A DNA stretch of 64,000 bases from Vanilla planifolia (GCA_023846275.1 CM043869.1:20381275-20445274); one strand, 5' to 3'; shown: positions 49,885 through 61,190, numbered from the stretch's first letter. Made by a program: numbers and translations. The notes: generated from the letters alone by a model not told the origin.

Positions 49885-52800
49885 AATCATTTTAATTTAA
49901 CATGAGGTCAGATCAAGATGAGACAAATGCCATTGGAGTCAACTAGATGATCTCTATTTGAATAAATATTTATTTTAATAATTCTAAAAGTTTTTAGGTT
50001 TTAAAAAATTTTATGGAAAATTAAATTTTTACCTAGTTATATTATTAAGAATATTACACTCGATCTATGTGGTATCTAAGAATGTATAATTCATCTCATT
50101 CTATCAAAGTTTTCATTTTCATTTGGTTAGATTACTATAAAACTATAACTCTCCCATCGTGTGACATTAATTGCATTGATTTATTTATATAAAATTACTT
50201 GCATTGATGTTTTTATGAATTTATTTCATATTTACTTAATATTAAAATAATAATTTTTAATTATTTAAGCTTATTTATTTTTATAATTCATAGTTCTTCT
50301 AAAAGATGTTTGATTAAGATATAACAAAAGTCATTGGAGTCATCCTGATAGCTTTTCATATTATATATTCATTTTTATATTTTTTAAAATTTTTTTCAAG
50401 AATTTTTAAACACTTTACAAGACATTTTAATCTATATCAAATTTGAGGATAGAAAATGCTACTCTCAATCTTAGAATCTTAGACTGAGGCTATTTTATGC
50501 AATTGCTTTCATTTCTTTAAATTTTTCACTTTCATTTGGTTATATGAATGAGTAAATTTAGATCTTGACTTGTGTGTTCTTCACTTGATTTGATTAGTTT
50601 ATAATAAGATACATGAAATTATCTCTTTTTACCTTTAATATACCTTTGCATAATTTCAAAATAATAAGTTAGTATTATTTATAAATATTTAACTTTTTAA
50701 TTAATAATAATAATTCCAAATGAGGTGAGATTAATACAAAATGTATGTCATTAGATTTAACTCAATAAGCACTATTCAATTAAATATTTAGTTTAATACT
50801 TTTAATTTTTTTGACATGATGTATGAGTCATTTGATTTGTATCTATTTATATGATCAAGAATGTTATACTTGATTTCTTTAATAACATTGAATGCAACTT
50901 TCTTGCCAATTTCTTTAAATATTTGTTTTTGATCTTGTTAGATTACTACAAAGGTCTAATTATTATTATGCTCGTTTAATTTTTTAATTTATAGTAATTC
51001 GTATTTAGGCTTGATTAAAAATGAAATAAAGAAAATTATATTTTTGAATAGTTTTTTATTTTTTGACAATCTTTAAGAGGCATTTTGAGAATACCAATTT
51101 TGATGATTAAGAACATTACATCGGTCATCTTAGAATCTAGAAAAGTGACTTTCACTTGTAATTTATCTTATTTCTTCAAATCTTTAGCATTTATTTTGTC
51201 ATATTAAATTCCTTCGATAAATTTTATTAGAAATTTATTATAAATTTACTTAATATTAAAATATTAATAAATTATTATTTTATTTTTAGAATGGTAATTC
51301 ATTGTAATTCCAAACAAGATTTATTGAAGACTAAAAAATGTTGTTGGACTCATTTGAGTGAGTTATGTTAAATTAAATATTTATTTTATTATATTAAATA
51401 TTAAATTTTTTATAGTTTAGACATCAGTTTTGAGTCATTTTTATTTATATCTAACTTGTTGATGAATGATATTATACACTTTTTACTTAATGTCTTACAA
51501 TGTAACTTTTATAAAAAATTTATCTTATTTATTAAAATTTTTTGCTTTGATTGAGTTATATTTCTATGGAATCCTAAATCTTCTAATGTTTGACATTTAC
51601 TTAACTTTCATTGGGTTATATTACACTACCTTAATTTTTCTAATCTCAACTTTCATTTATATTACTTAATTTTCTAAAACTATTATATTATTATAACTTT
51701 TTATTTATTTTGATAATTATTAGTAATTTTAAATGAGGTTTGATTAAGGAAAAATTAGACTGGCTCAATGATCTCTATATAATGAAAATTATTATTTTTT
51801 TTATTTTTAAAATGTTTTTTGTATTTTTGGCTTGCTTTAAATAACAGTTTCAGTCATACTTTATAAATCAATAAAACATATTACACTTGATTTCCTTAGT
51901 ATCTTAGAATATAATTTTTTTTATAATTTATCCCATTTTGTCAAATTTCAATATTTAATTATTTTATTTTAGTACATAACTCTAACTCTCCTCTCATGTG
52001 ACATTGCATTGATTTTATTTTTTTTATTACATTGCAACAAATTTTTTAGTTTTAGCTTTAATATATCTCTTTCATCATGTTATAATCATAATTTATTATT
52101 ATTTAATGCATATTTTCTTTAATAAATCACTATAATTCAAAATGATCTCAGATGAAGATCAAATAAATGTTGTTGGACTGTAGTAGATGAGTTATATATT
52201 TGAATAAAATTTATTTTAATATTTTATGAAGTTTTTATGATTTTAGCATATTTTATGAAACATTCTTTTTATACAAATTTATATTATCAAGAATGTTACA
52301 CTTTATCTCTTTAATATCTAGAAATATAATTTTCTTATATAATTTATCTTAATCTGTCATAATTTTTAGTTTAATATTTATATAATTTAAAATATTTTTA
52401 AGAGGTTTTTCATGCTTTATGAGCCATTTCAATTTATGTTAGATTTTATGATAGAAAATTTTAACTCGATCTTCTTTGTGATTTATGATAGATTTTTTTA
52501 TATAATGGTTCTCATTTCTTCAAGTTTCCCTTTTTCATTTGGATATACTAACTAGTAAATTTAGATCTCCACTCATGGGACCTTTGCATCGATTTTAAGG
52601 TGTTATAGTGCATTACATCAAATTATCTTTTCTCTTTTTTAATATATCTTTTCTTAACATCAAAATAATAATTTATTACTATTTATGCTCTTTTAATTTT
52701 ATAATTCATAATAATTTCAAATGAGTCATGATAAAAATAAAACAAAAGTTATCAGATTTGACTAAATTAGAACTATCCAATTAAATATTCATGTTAATAT

Positions 52801-53099
52801 TTTCAATATTTTTTGGTATAATATATGAGACATTCCATTCATAACCATTTACATGATCACAAATGTTACACTTGGTCTCATTAATAACTTGGAGTATAGC
52901 TTTCCCATACAATTAATAACATTTCTTTAAATATATCTTTTTGAATTGGCTAGATTATTATGAATCTCTAATTATCCCCTATGTAAACTTAACATTGCTT
53001 TTATTTATATATATTACATTACTTACATTTTTTATTCTTGATTTATTATACATTCAATTATTATTAAAAATAATTATTATATTTTTTATGCTAATTTCA

Positions 53100-53577
53100 T
53101 TTGATAATTTATAATATTCTCACATATGCTCGATTGAATAGAAATGAACATAGTTATACTCTTTGTTAAAAGCTCTATTAAATTAAATATTCTCTTTTAA
53201 ATTTTTAAGTATTTTTTTTATTTTTGGAAATCATTAAAAGGAATTTTGATTCATACCTATCTTGATCATCAAGAACCCTAGATCTATTTGCCTAGTATCT
53301 AGGAATGCAACTTTCTTATACAAATTATTTTCATTTAATTTGGTAAATTATAATATTCCCACATATGCTTGACTGAATAGAAATAAACATAGTTATACTC
53401 TTTGTGAAGAGCTCTATTAAATTAGATATTCTCTTTTAAATTTTTAAATATTTTTTCTTTTTTTGGAAATCATTAAAAAGAAACTTTGATTCATATTTAT
53501 CTTGATGATCAAGAAAATTACATCTATTAGCCTAGTATCTAGGATGCAACTTTCTTATGTAATTTATCTGATTTCTT
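53100..53577 (+). repeat. Local 239-bp tandem duplication within the satellite
   Basis: Two copies, about 53100-53338 and 53339-53577, at an offset of 239 bp (the word CACATATGCT at 53121 and 53360). Both share the private words 'AACATAGTTATACTCTTTGT' and 'TCTATTAAATTA'. By eye they are far more alike than any two ordinary monomers, so this is a recent, sub-monomer duplication. Confidence 0.85.
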
Positions 53578-53967
53578 CAAATTATTTTCATTTAATTGGT
53601 TATATTACATAGCTTCAATTATTTTACTTTAACTTTTTACATGTATTCACTTAATATTAAAATTACAACTTTTCATTATTTCTACGTATTTATATTGATA
53701 ATTTTCTATAACTCCAAAAAAGGTCTAATGAAAATTAAAAAATTTTTGTTGACTTATCTTAACTATGTCAAATTAAATATTCACTTCTATAATTTTAAAT
53801 AATTAATTTTTTTATAATTTTTGAGTGATTTACAAGACATTTTATTTTGTAACTAATTTTATGATTAATGATGTTACATGTATTATATTTAATATGTTAG
53901 AATGCAACTTTTTTATATAATTTATCATATATTTTATTAAAAAAATTTTCTTTGATTTAGTTATATT

Positions 53968-53972
53968 ACTAT
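53968..53972. repeat. Target-site duplication, left copy (ACTAT)
   Basis: The five bases directly left of the LTR (ACTAT) are repeated directly right of the other LTR at 62500-62504. Five base pairs is the usual length for copia integration. Joining the flanks gives a normal satellite word ('TTATATTACTATGACACTCT'). Confidence 0.93.
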
Positions 53973-55781
53973 TGATGTAAATCGTGTGAGAACACCGCAC
54001 AAGAGGGGAGGGGTGAATTGTGCTTTTCACTAAAATTTAGATTAAGAAAAATTCTTTCAATAAAAAAACGTTTGTAAATAAATTGTGAAAACGAAAAATG
54101 TAATAATAAGACAAGCAAAGAGAAGACAAAGATTTTTAGGTGGTTCGGCCAAACCCGTGCCTACATCCACCCCCGATCAACCCGATCAGGCTTCCACTAA
54201 CCACTCCCTTTTGCCGAAGCCGGTAGGGGTAAACCAAGTACAACCGGTGCTCCAACGAGACACCAAAAATCCGAACAAAATGTTACAGAATGATGCAATG
54301 AAATGTGGAAGAAAGCTGTCGAAATTGGAGAAGAAAGTTGAGCTCGTAGCTCCCACGAGTATGCCAATTGTTGCTCTCGGTTTTGGCCTTTTTCCTTAGT
54401 TTTTGAAAAAGTTTGCAAGTGGATTCATCAATCAATAAATTGTAAAGTGTCCTATATATATAGTCCACCAAAAAGCAGTTCCAAACGGCTAAGAAAAAAG
54501 AAACCAGAAAATAGCCGTTGCCGGAAGCCCGAAAAGGAAGAAGAAGAGCAGCTGCCATCCGATCCCACTTCAAGAATGGACGGCTGGATGGACTTCACGG
54601 CTTGATCATCTCTAGACCGTCTGATCCGGGCGGACTTGATCTGAACCATTGGATCCCACGCGCTGAACGAACGGCGCTGATTAAACAGCCGTTCGAAATT
54701 ACTCTCGCCCGTTGGATCTGGGCGCGCTTGATCTGAACCATTGGATCCCACGCGTTGAACGAACGGCGCTGATTAAACAGCCGTTCGAAATTACTCTCGC
54801 CCGTTGGATCTGGGCGGGCTTGATCTGCGCCTTTGGATCCTGCCGAAGTTATAAGGTGGGATTTTTAGTCCCACGCTGCAGAATGAAACTTCGCACACTG
54901 CTTTATAATAGATTCGCGCCTATTAACCTGCGAGCCACTTTGGGGCCGTCTCCCCCCCTTCCTTGGCCAGGATTTCATCACCCGGTTCAGGTTGACTTAG
55001 CCATGCACTGTTCTTTGACCATTGACCAGCGCTAAAGTTAGACTTAGCCGAGCTCCTCTCGGCAGGCTTGGCTTAGCCAGGCACTGTTCCGTTGACCGTT
55101 GACCAGCGCCAGCCGAGCTGCTCTCGGCGGTCTTTGGGCGGGCTTTGCTCGCCCCTTTCGGGTCAACCAAGTTTTTATTTTTCTCTTTTTTTTTTTATTC
55201 CTAAAAGGCCTGGACGGGCTGTTTTGACGCCGGGTCGACCCGCCCATGCTACAGTGCTTTTTCCCGAGACTTTTGCAGTTTTAGGGTATTTTTGACGAAT
55301 TTTTTAGCCACAAATTTGAATATAAGTGAATAAAAATAATTTTATATTCTTATAGTATTATAAGTTAATTAAGTGGCTATGAAAAGAAATTTGTAAAAAA
55401 CGATTCCATAATAATATTAAAAAATCAAATACCCATGTCTATACATTTTGTCAAATATACTTGGCCCAAAAATGAAAATTCATCATTAAATAATTTTATA
55501 ATATTTTTAAATGTTAATACTACTAGTGTGCCTCATAATCTCAAGGTTTTGACATATCAAATTCAAGAGAAATAAAAAGAAATTTAATTATAAAAAATCT
55601 TGCGCATGTCTCAAAAATTCCTTGAAGTATGTCATGACCTCAAGGCCCTTAGAGACCATTATTTTAGACATCTAAAATACATGGCTTGATTTAATTAATT
55701 ATTAACAATTTTACTTAAATAAAACAAGCCTTCAATAATAAATAGCTTGGTTTTGTAATTATCACATCAAAGGGTACAACA
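53973..55781 (-). repeat. 3' LTR of the copia element
   Basis: 1,809 bp, nearly identical to 60700-62499. On the minus strand it starts TGTTGTACCC and ends GATTTACATCA. It contains a TATATATA promoter word (54452-54463), a GC-rich middle with two kinds of internal tandem duplication (92 bp at 54638-54821; about 76 bp imperfect at 54991-55135), and an AT-rich outer part. Open frames inside are duplicated in the other LTR only because the LTRs are copies. Relative to the 5' LTR it has a 7-bp extra GTTGACC-type repeat near 55090. Confidence 0.96.
54638..54821 (-). repeat. 92-bp tandem duplication with palindromes in the 3' LTR
   Basis: Two 92-bp copies starting at GATCTGAACC (54638 and 54730). 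Each contains the inverted repeat CGAACGGC ... GCCGTTCG (54668-54695 and 54760-54787), a perfect 8-bp stem with a 12-bp loop. A third, partial GATCTG start follows. The equivalent repeat is present in the other LTR. Confidence 0.9.
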
Positions 55782-55813
55782 ATCTCCCCCTTGATGATTA
55801 CAAAACCAAAGCT
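55744..55813. repeat. Inverted repeat spanning the PPT / 3' LTR boundary
   Basis: The left arm lies in the LTR (55744-55774, AGCTTGGTTTTGTAATTATC...). The right arm lies in the internal region (55786-55813, ...GATTACAAAACCAAAGCT). The arms are complementary over nearly their whole length with a small gap. The loop, about 11 bases, holds the LTR terminus and the end of the polypurine tract. Confidence 0.85.
55782..55792 (-). promoter_or_regulatory. Polypurine tract (plus-strand primer)
   Basis: On the minus strand the element reads AAGGGGGAGAT directly before the 3' LTR start TGTTG. This purine run is the RNase H-resistant primer for second-strand DNA synthesis in LTR retrotransposons. Its abutment to the LTR confirms the boundary and the element's orientation. 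Confidence 0.93.
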
Positions 55814-55880
55814 CAAAAAACAAATAAAAAGACGAAGCATTAAAGTAACAATAAATAACAATCATAGATTACAATATAGC

Positions 55881-55920
55881 TCCCCCTGAATCCTAGCCTA
55901 TACTCCCCCTGAATCCTAGC
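55881..55920 (-). repeat. Two further PPT-like tracts in a 23-bp tandem repeat
   Basis: The + strand word TCCCCCTGAATCCTAGC occurs at 55881-55897 and 55904-55920. On the coding strand each gives an AGGGGGA purine run, like the true PPT about 100 bp further on. Iterated PPTs just downstream of pol are known from Sireviruses, which supports the lineage call. Confidence 0.8.
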
Positions 55921-55953
55921 ACATCACTGATACCTCTCTCTCCCTTTTTGTAA

Positions 55954-57345
55954 TCACTCAAAGGGGTTAATGACACCTAAACTCAAACGAAGTCTATGAA
56001 ACACATCCGTAGGCAATGGTTTGGTAAAAATATCAGCCATTTGAGCGGAAGATGGGACAAATGATAGTTGAATTTCTTTCTTCTGCACATGCTCTCTAAT
56101 AAAATGATATCTAAGCTCTATATGTTTGGTTCTTGAATGTTGAACCGGATCCTTTGATAGACAAATTGCACTTGAATTGTCACAGAAAATTGGAATCTGA
56201 CTAAATTCTAAGCCGTAATCTAAAAGTTGTTGTTTAAGCCATAGTACTTGAGCAACACAACTACCTGCAGCAATGTACTCTGCCTCTGTTGTTGATAATG
56301 CCACACAATTTTGTTTTCTACTGGCCCAAGAAATTAGTGAACCACCAATCAATTGACACATGCCAGAGGTACTCTTCCTATCAGTCTTGCTGCCAGCAAA
56401 GTCAGCATCTGTGTAGGCAATTAAATCAAATCCAGACTCACATCTAGGGTACCATAAGCCTAGAGTCTTAGTACCTATAAGATACTTAAAGATATGCTTG
56501 ATTGCTTGTAGGTGTGATTCCTTAGGATTTGCTTGAAATCTTGCACATAAACCTACACTAAACACAATATCAGGTTTACTCGCTGTAAGATATAGTAATG
56601 ATCCAATCATTCCTCTAAATAGTTTAGTGTCAATGGACTTCCCAGTTTCATCTTTACTTATGATAGTACTTGTGCTAATAGGAGTTTTTCTTGACTTCAT
56701 GCTTTCAAAACCAAATTTCTTAAGCAAACCAATCAAGTATTTGGTTTGAGAAATAAAAATTCCTTCACTCGTTTGCTTTACTTGAAGTCCAAGGAAGAAG
56801 GTTAATTCTCCCATCATACTCATTTCAAACTCATTCTTCATTAAATCTGCAAATTTCATGCACATCTCTACATTAGAAGCTCCAAATATTATATCATCTA
56901 CATACACTTGACATACTAGTTGACCTTCAGTTGAATTCTGTACAAATAAGGTATTATCTATCTTACCCCTATGAAATCCATTTGAAGTAAGAAAAATACA
57001 CAATTTTTCATACCATGCTCTTGGAGCTTGTTTCAATCCATAAAGAGCTTTCTTAAGTTTGTATACATGATCTAACTTATCATGTATCTCAAATCCAGGA
57101 GGTTGCTCAACATAAACCTCTTCATTTATATATCCATTCAAAAATGCACTCTTAACATCCATTTGGTATAATTTAAACCCTTTATGACATGCATAGGCAA
57201 GTAAAAGTCTAATAGCTTCAAGTCTTGCCACAGGAGCAAATGTCTCATCCACATCTACTCCTTCTATCTGACAATAGCCTTTTGCTACTAACCTAGCTTT
57301 ATTTCTAATAACTTCACCATTCTCATCTACCTTGTTTTTGAAAAC
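55954..57345 (-). pseudogene. pol: copia pol, C-terminal part: reverse transcriptase and RNase H
   Basis: Reverse transcribes the element RNA and degrades the RNA strand in the cytoplasmic particle. The region is open from just after the TAG at 57346-57348 to a TGA at 55954; the first ATG is at 57252. Numbering from that Met, RT shows a catalytic Asp in [10 protein letters not shown] (D32), the PPGFE and [12 protein letters not shown] motifs, and the active-site box YVDD (117-120). RNase H shows AYTDADFAG (about 279-286), TTEAEY (E323), FCDN (D358) and KHIELRYHF. It ends with the usual FTKPLP motif before the stop. All key residues are present. It is in the same frame as the protease-integrase part, separated only by the nonsense codon, so the internal ATG is not a real start. 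Called pseudogene because it cannot be translated as part of pol without readthrough. Confidence 0.93.
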
Positions 57346-59010
57346 CTATTTTGTACCAATGATTGTTTTGTTATTTGGCCTTGGTACAAGATCCCATACT
57401 TGATTTCTCTCAAATTGTACTAACTCATCATTCATTGCAGCAATCCAAGACTCATCTTCAAATGCATTTTCTACAGAACTTGGTTCAACATTTGACACGA
57501 ATGCTGCATGATTAAATGAACTTCTAGTTCTAATATTCTCTTTTAAGTCTCCAATAATCAATTCACTAGGATGATCCTTAGAATATCTCAATTGCTTCTC
57601 AATCTCACTATCATCTTTTATTGGTTCTTCAACCTTAGCTATATCATCCAATTTATCTTCTTCAAGACATAAGTCCTCAAATTCATCAAGTAGATCCGTT
57701 TGATGATGACTATGAGATGCCTCACTAAGAGATTCATCAAACTTAACATGAATTGTCTCTTCAACAACTAGTGTTTTCTTGTTGTATACTCTAAACGCTC
57801 TACTAGAAAGTGAATATCCTAGAAAAATCCCTTCATCAGACTTGGCATCAAACTTATCAAGGTCTCTTTTTCCATTATTTAAAATGAAACATTTACATCC
57901 AAACACATGAAAATGAGCTACCTTGGGCTTCTTGCCATAAATCAACTCAAAAGGAGAAATTTCTAACAAAGGTCTACATATGACTCGATTAAATACATAA
58001 CAGGAAGTGTTAACTGCTTCAGCCCAAAAATATTTGGGAACTCTATACTCATTTAGCATGCACCTTGCGGCATCAAGCAAGGTCCTATTCTTTCTCTCAA
58101 CTACGCCATTTTGTTGAGGAGTCCTAGGTGAAGAAAAAGTATGAAACACTCCATTTTTAACACAATATTCATCAAATAATTCATTCTTAAATTCTCCTCC
58201 ATTATCACTCCTAATTGATATTAACCTAACTTCATGTTCTTTTTCAATTCTTGTAATAAGACTTACGAATTTTTCAAATACTTCACACTTCTTTCTAACA
58301 AAAAGAACCCAAGTAAATCTAGTAAAATCATCTACAATTACTAACCCATACTTGCTTCCACCTAGACTTTCTGGATGAATAGAACCAAATAAGTCTAAGT
58401 GAACAAGTTCTAAAGGTTTACAAGTAGTGATGTCCTTAAGAGGCTTAAAACTTTCCTTTGTTTGTTTTCCTAATTGGCATGGGCCACATAAATGATCACT
58501 TAACTGACTAAGATTTGGTAGACCTCTAACCACATCAAACTTCATGATTTTTTTAAAAGATGACTTTCCTAAGTGACAAAATCTTCTATGCCATAAAGTA
58601 GAATTACTGTCTTGTGAAGTAAGACACTCAAGTCCACTATTCTTGACCATGTGTAAAAATAAAACATAAGTGTTATCTTTTCTACATCCTATAACAAGAG
58701 GAAGATTATCCTTGCTAATGATGCATTCATGTTTATTAAATAAAACTGTAAAATTCGAATCACATAATTGGCTAATACTAAGAAGATTGTACCTTAAATC
58801 TTGTACAAGAAGGACCTTTCTTATGGATGTATGTGAGTTGCCCACAGTTCCAATTCCAATCACTTTCTTCTTGGAGTTGTCACCAAGAGTAACTTCACCA
58901 CCATCATAGCTCTTCAAGTGGATGAATAAAGATGCATCTCCAGTCATGTGTCTTGAGCATCCACTATCCAAGTACCACATGCCTTCCCCGGTCCTTGAAG
59001 GAAAGCATGC
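57346..59010 (-). pseudogene. pol: copia pol, N-terminal part: protease and integrase, ended by TAG
   Basis: Aspartic protease and integrase of the element. Open from 59010, just after a TAG at 59011-59013; the first Met is at 58980. Numbering from it: protease active site LDSG (D5-S6-G7); zinc-binding HHCC domain with H131, H136, C165 and C168; integrase core with D196 (HLDLFGS), D259 (RSDNGGEF) and E295 (NGVVERKNR), a D,D35E arrangement with all three acidic residues present; then the FGCKCF and GIFLGYS motifs typical of copia integrase C-termini. Translation ends at TAG (57346-57348), at the position where copia RTs normally have tryptophan. That fits a single G-to-A change, since the frame continues unchanged afterward. 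Pol is offset by one base from gag. Confidence 0.93.
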
Positions 59011-59023
59011 CTACACCACACAA

Positions 59024-60643
59024 TTAAACGTTACATTTAGGGACCCAAACCCTTTTGGATCCACTTGTCTTAATTTGATCATTATGTAAGCTACTCTTTC
59101 TAACCCAAACAAAACTAGAAGATTTGTTATTTATAGAATTTCTAAATTTACAATAAGAAGAAATATGTCCAAACTTCATGCAATAATTACAAATAGCATT
59201 TTGTGCATAAGAGGAGGTAGTGGTTCTTGCATAATTTATTTTTTGAAAAGAAATCCTACAATGAGCATGCAAACTTTTCAAATTATTTAATTCCCTAACT
59301 AAGCATGTATTTTTGACAATAAAAGAAGCCTTCTCATCTCTTTCTTTCTTAATTTCTAGCAAATAATTGGCATTCACTTCATTCAAATGTTCACACAAAC
59401 CTAAATAATTTTCATGCTCTTCTTTTAATTTAAGATACTTAGATGCTAATTTTTTATATTTGGTACAAATGGCTATGTATTGCTCTTCATAAGTTTCCAT
59501 ACAAGAAGATGAAGAAGAGGAGGAATAGGAACATACCTCATCATCTGATATTGCTTCTTGAATGTTGTCCTTTGCCATAAGACAAATCAAGCTCTCCTTC
59601 TTGTCTTCATTACCAGAAGAGGAGCTATCTGAATCATCCCATGAGATCTTCATAGCCTTCTTCTTTTTCTTCTGGTTTTGATATTTTTCTACTCTCTCTT
59701 TGTAGTGAGGGCAATTTGGCCTAGTATGCCCAGGCAATTTGCATTCATAACAAATTGTTTCTTCATGGGAAACAACTTTGCCCTTTTGCCTTTTATTCTT
59801 CTCAAATCTTTTTCCTGTATTTCTTTTGTTATATAAACGAGATAAGCCTTTAGAAATAAGTGCTACCTCACTTGAGATTGATACATCTGAATCTGTGGAG
59901 GAATCGGCTACAAAAGCAATTGTCTCTTCCTTCTTCTTTTTCTTTTCTTTTTCTACCGCATGCTCTTCATTCTTTCTTCTTGCAAGCTCAATTTCATTTG
60001 TTAACAGCTCACCCAATAGTTCATCTAGTGACATAGCTGAAATATTCTTTGCTGCTTTCAAGGCTGTGACAAGTGGATCATATTGTTGAGGAAGGACTCG
60101 TAGAATCTTCCTCACCTGTTCACCAGTAGAAAACTCCTTGCCAAGGTTAGATAGACCATTAACAATATTTGTAAATCTAGTAAACATAGACTTAATGGTC
60201 TCATCCGAATTCATGCGAAATAACTCATATTCATGAACAAGCATATTGATTTTGGTCTCTTTAACTTGAGAAGTTCCTTCATAGGTAACTTCTAATTTTG
60301 ACCAAATCTCATGCGCTGTTTTCAAATTCATAATTCGGTTATATTCCGAAGCACCTAACCCACAACACAAAATGTTCATGGCCCGAGAGTTAAGTTGGAC
60401 TTTATGTTTCTCCTCGGGAGTGAGTTCACCAAGTGATTTTCTCACTTTTTCGCCATTGACCATTTTAATTGGAAAATCAAATGAATTCTCAACAATGTCC
60501 CAAATTTCTAAATCAACGGATTCTAAAAATAAACGCATCCTATTTTTCCAATAAAGATAAAATTCACCCTTGAACAAGGGTGGACGGTGTGACGATGCTC
60601 CCTCAGACAAGATAGCATTGTTCTCAACACATGGAAGAGCCAT
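59024..60643 (-). CDS. gag: copia Gag (nucleocapsid/capsid) protein, 539 aa
   Basis: Structural protein that packages element RNA into virus-like particles. The first ATG lies 42 bp downstream of the PBS. The N-terminus has the RPPLFKGEFYLYWKNRM pattern of plant copia gag (DUF4219-like), followed by a UBN2-type capsid region (about 60-220). A lysine-rich linker follows, then a CCHC zinc knuckle at C298-X2-C301-X4-H306-X4-C311. After that come an acidic/serine-rich stretch (about 335-385), a likely coiled coil (about 385-455), and a second CCHC knuckle at C485, C488, H493, C498. The ORF is intact and ends at TAA (59024-59026), 14 bp before the pol frame opens in a different phase. A typical plant copia would have gag and pol in one frame or separated by a stop in the same frame. 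Confidence 0.93.
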   Translation of the reverse strand: MALPCVENNAILSEGASSHRPPLFKGEFYLYWKNRMRLFLESVDLEIWDIVENSFDFPIKMVNGEKVRKSLGELTPEEKHKVQLNSRAMNILCCGLGASEYNRIMNLKTAHEIWSKLEVTYEGTSQVKETKINMLVHEYELFRMNSDETIKSMFTRFTNIVNGLSNLGKEFSTGEQVRKILRVLPQQYDPLVTALKAAKNISAMSLDELLGELLTNEIELARRKNEEHAVEKEKKKKKEETIAFVADSSTDSDVSISSEVALISKGLSRLYNKRNTGKRFEKNKRQKGKVVSHEETICYECKLPGHTRPNCPHYKERVEKYQNQKKKKKAMKISWDDSDSSSSGNEDKKESLICLMAKDNIQEAISDDEVCSYSSSSSSSCMETYEEQYIAICTKYKKLASKYLKLKEEHENYLGLCEHLNEVNANYLLEIKKERDEKASFIVKNTCLVRELNNLKSLHAHCRISFQKINYARTTTSSYAQNAICNYCMKFGHISSYCKFRNSINNKSSSFVWVRKSSLHNDQIKTSGSKRVWVPKCNV

Positions 60644-60681
60644 GAGGATCTTGTCTTAGAAATTTCTTTCTTTTGACAAAA

Positions 60682-60697
60682 CCTCTCTCTGATACCA
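60682..60697 (-). promoter_or_regulatory. Primer-binding site for initiator tRNA-Met
   Basis: On the minus strand the sequence two bases after the 5' LTR is TGGTATCAGAGAGAGG. Its first 11 bases match the complement of the 3' end of plant initiator tRNA-Met, the usual first-strand primer of plant copia elements. It fixes the right-hand LTR as the 5' LTR. Confidence 0.95.
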
Positions 60698-61178
60698 CTT
60701 GATGTAAATCGTGTGAGAACAACGCACAAGAGGGGAGGGGTGAATTGTGCTTTTCACTAAAATTTAGATTAAGAAAAATTCTTTCAATAAAAAAACGTTT
60801 GTAAATAAATTGTGAAAACGAAAAATGCAATAATAAGACAAGCAAAGAGAAGACAAAGATTTTTAGGTGGTTCGGCCAAACCCGTGCCTACATCCACCCC
60901 CGATCAACCCGATCAGGCTTCCACTAACCACTCCCTTTTGCCGAAGCCGGTAGGGGTAAACCAAGTACAACCGGTGCTCCAACGAGACACCAAAAATCCG
61001 AACAAAATGTTACAGAATGATGCAATGAAATGTGGAAGAAAGCTGTCGAAATTGGAGAAGAAAGTTGAGCTCGTAGCTCCCACGAGTATGCCAATTGTTG
61101 CTCTCGGTTTTGGCCTTTTTCCGCAGTTTTTGAAGAAGTTGGCAAGTGGATTCATCAATCAATAAATTGTAAAGTGTC

Positions 61179-61190
61179 CTATATATATAG
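61179..61190 (-). promoter_or_regulatory. Putative TATA box of the 5' LTR
   Basis: CTATATATATAG, a symmetric TATA word on the minus strand in an otherwise GC-richer stretch. Transcription would start about 30 bp further left (near 61150), leaving an R-U5 of about 450 bp before the PBS. The identical word exists at 54452-54463 in the 3' LTR. Assigned from sequence and position only. Confidence 0.65.

Larger units (their letters stand above)
49885..53972 (+). repeat. AT-rich ~390-bp tandem satellite, array 3
   Basis: About ten monomers with the standard landmarks. Successive monomers differ in private words, and these recur about 2.0-2.2 kb further on. For example, a GATAGAAAAT word occurs at about 50443 and 52448, an ATTTATATGATCA/ATTTACATGATCA word at about 50845 and 52849, and a 'TATTTGAATAAA' word at about 49957 and 52197. 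This suggests higher-order units of about five monomers. The array is cut inside a monomer by the retrotransposon at 53973. Confidence 0.83.

Noticed and set aside
13108..53802. Open frames of 60-120 codons in the AT-rich satellite (for example at 13108, 37509, 45148 and 47535)
   Set aside because: They fall at varying phases of the monomer, are not conserved in neighbouring copies, and show AT-driven Phe/Ile/Asn/Leu composition with no recognisable motif.
54085..55295. Apparently conserved small proteins in the left LTR, repeated at 60812-61945
   Set aside because: They appear twice only because the LTRs are copies of each other. There is no matching domain, and frames overlap on both strands in the GC-rich repeat.
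55782..55953. Envelope-like third ORF between pol and the 3' LTR, as in some Sireviruses
   Set aside because: Only about 160 bp separate the pol stop from the PPT and LTR. There is no room for such an ORF and none is open there.
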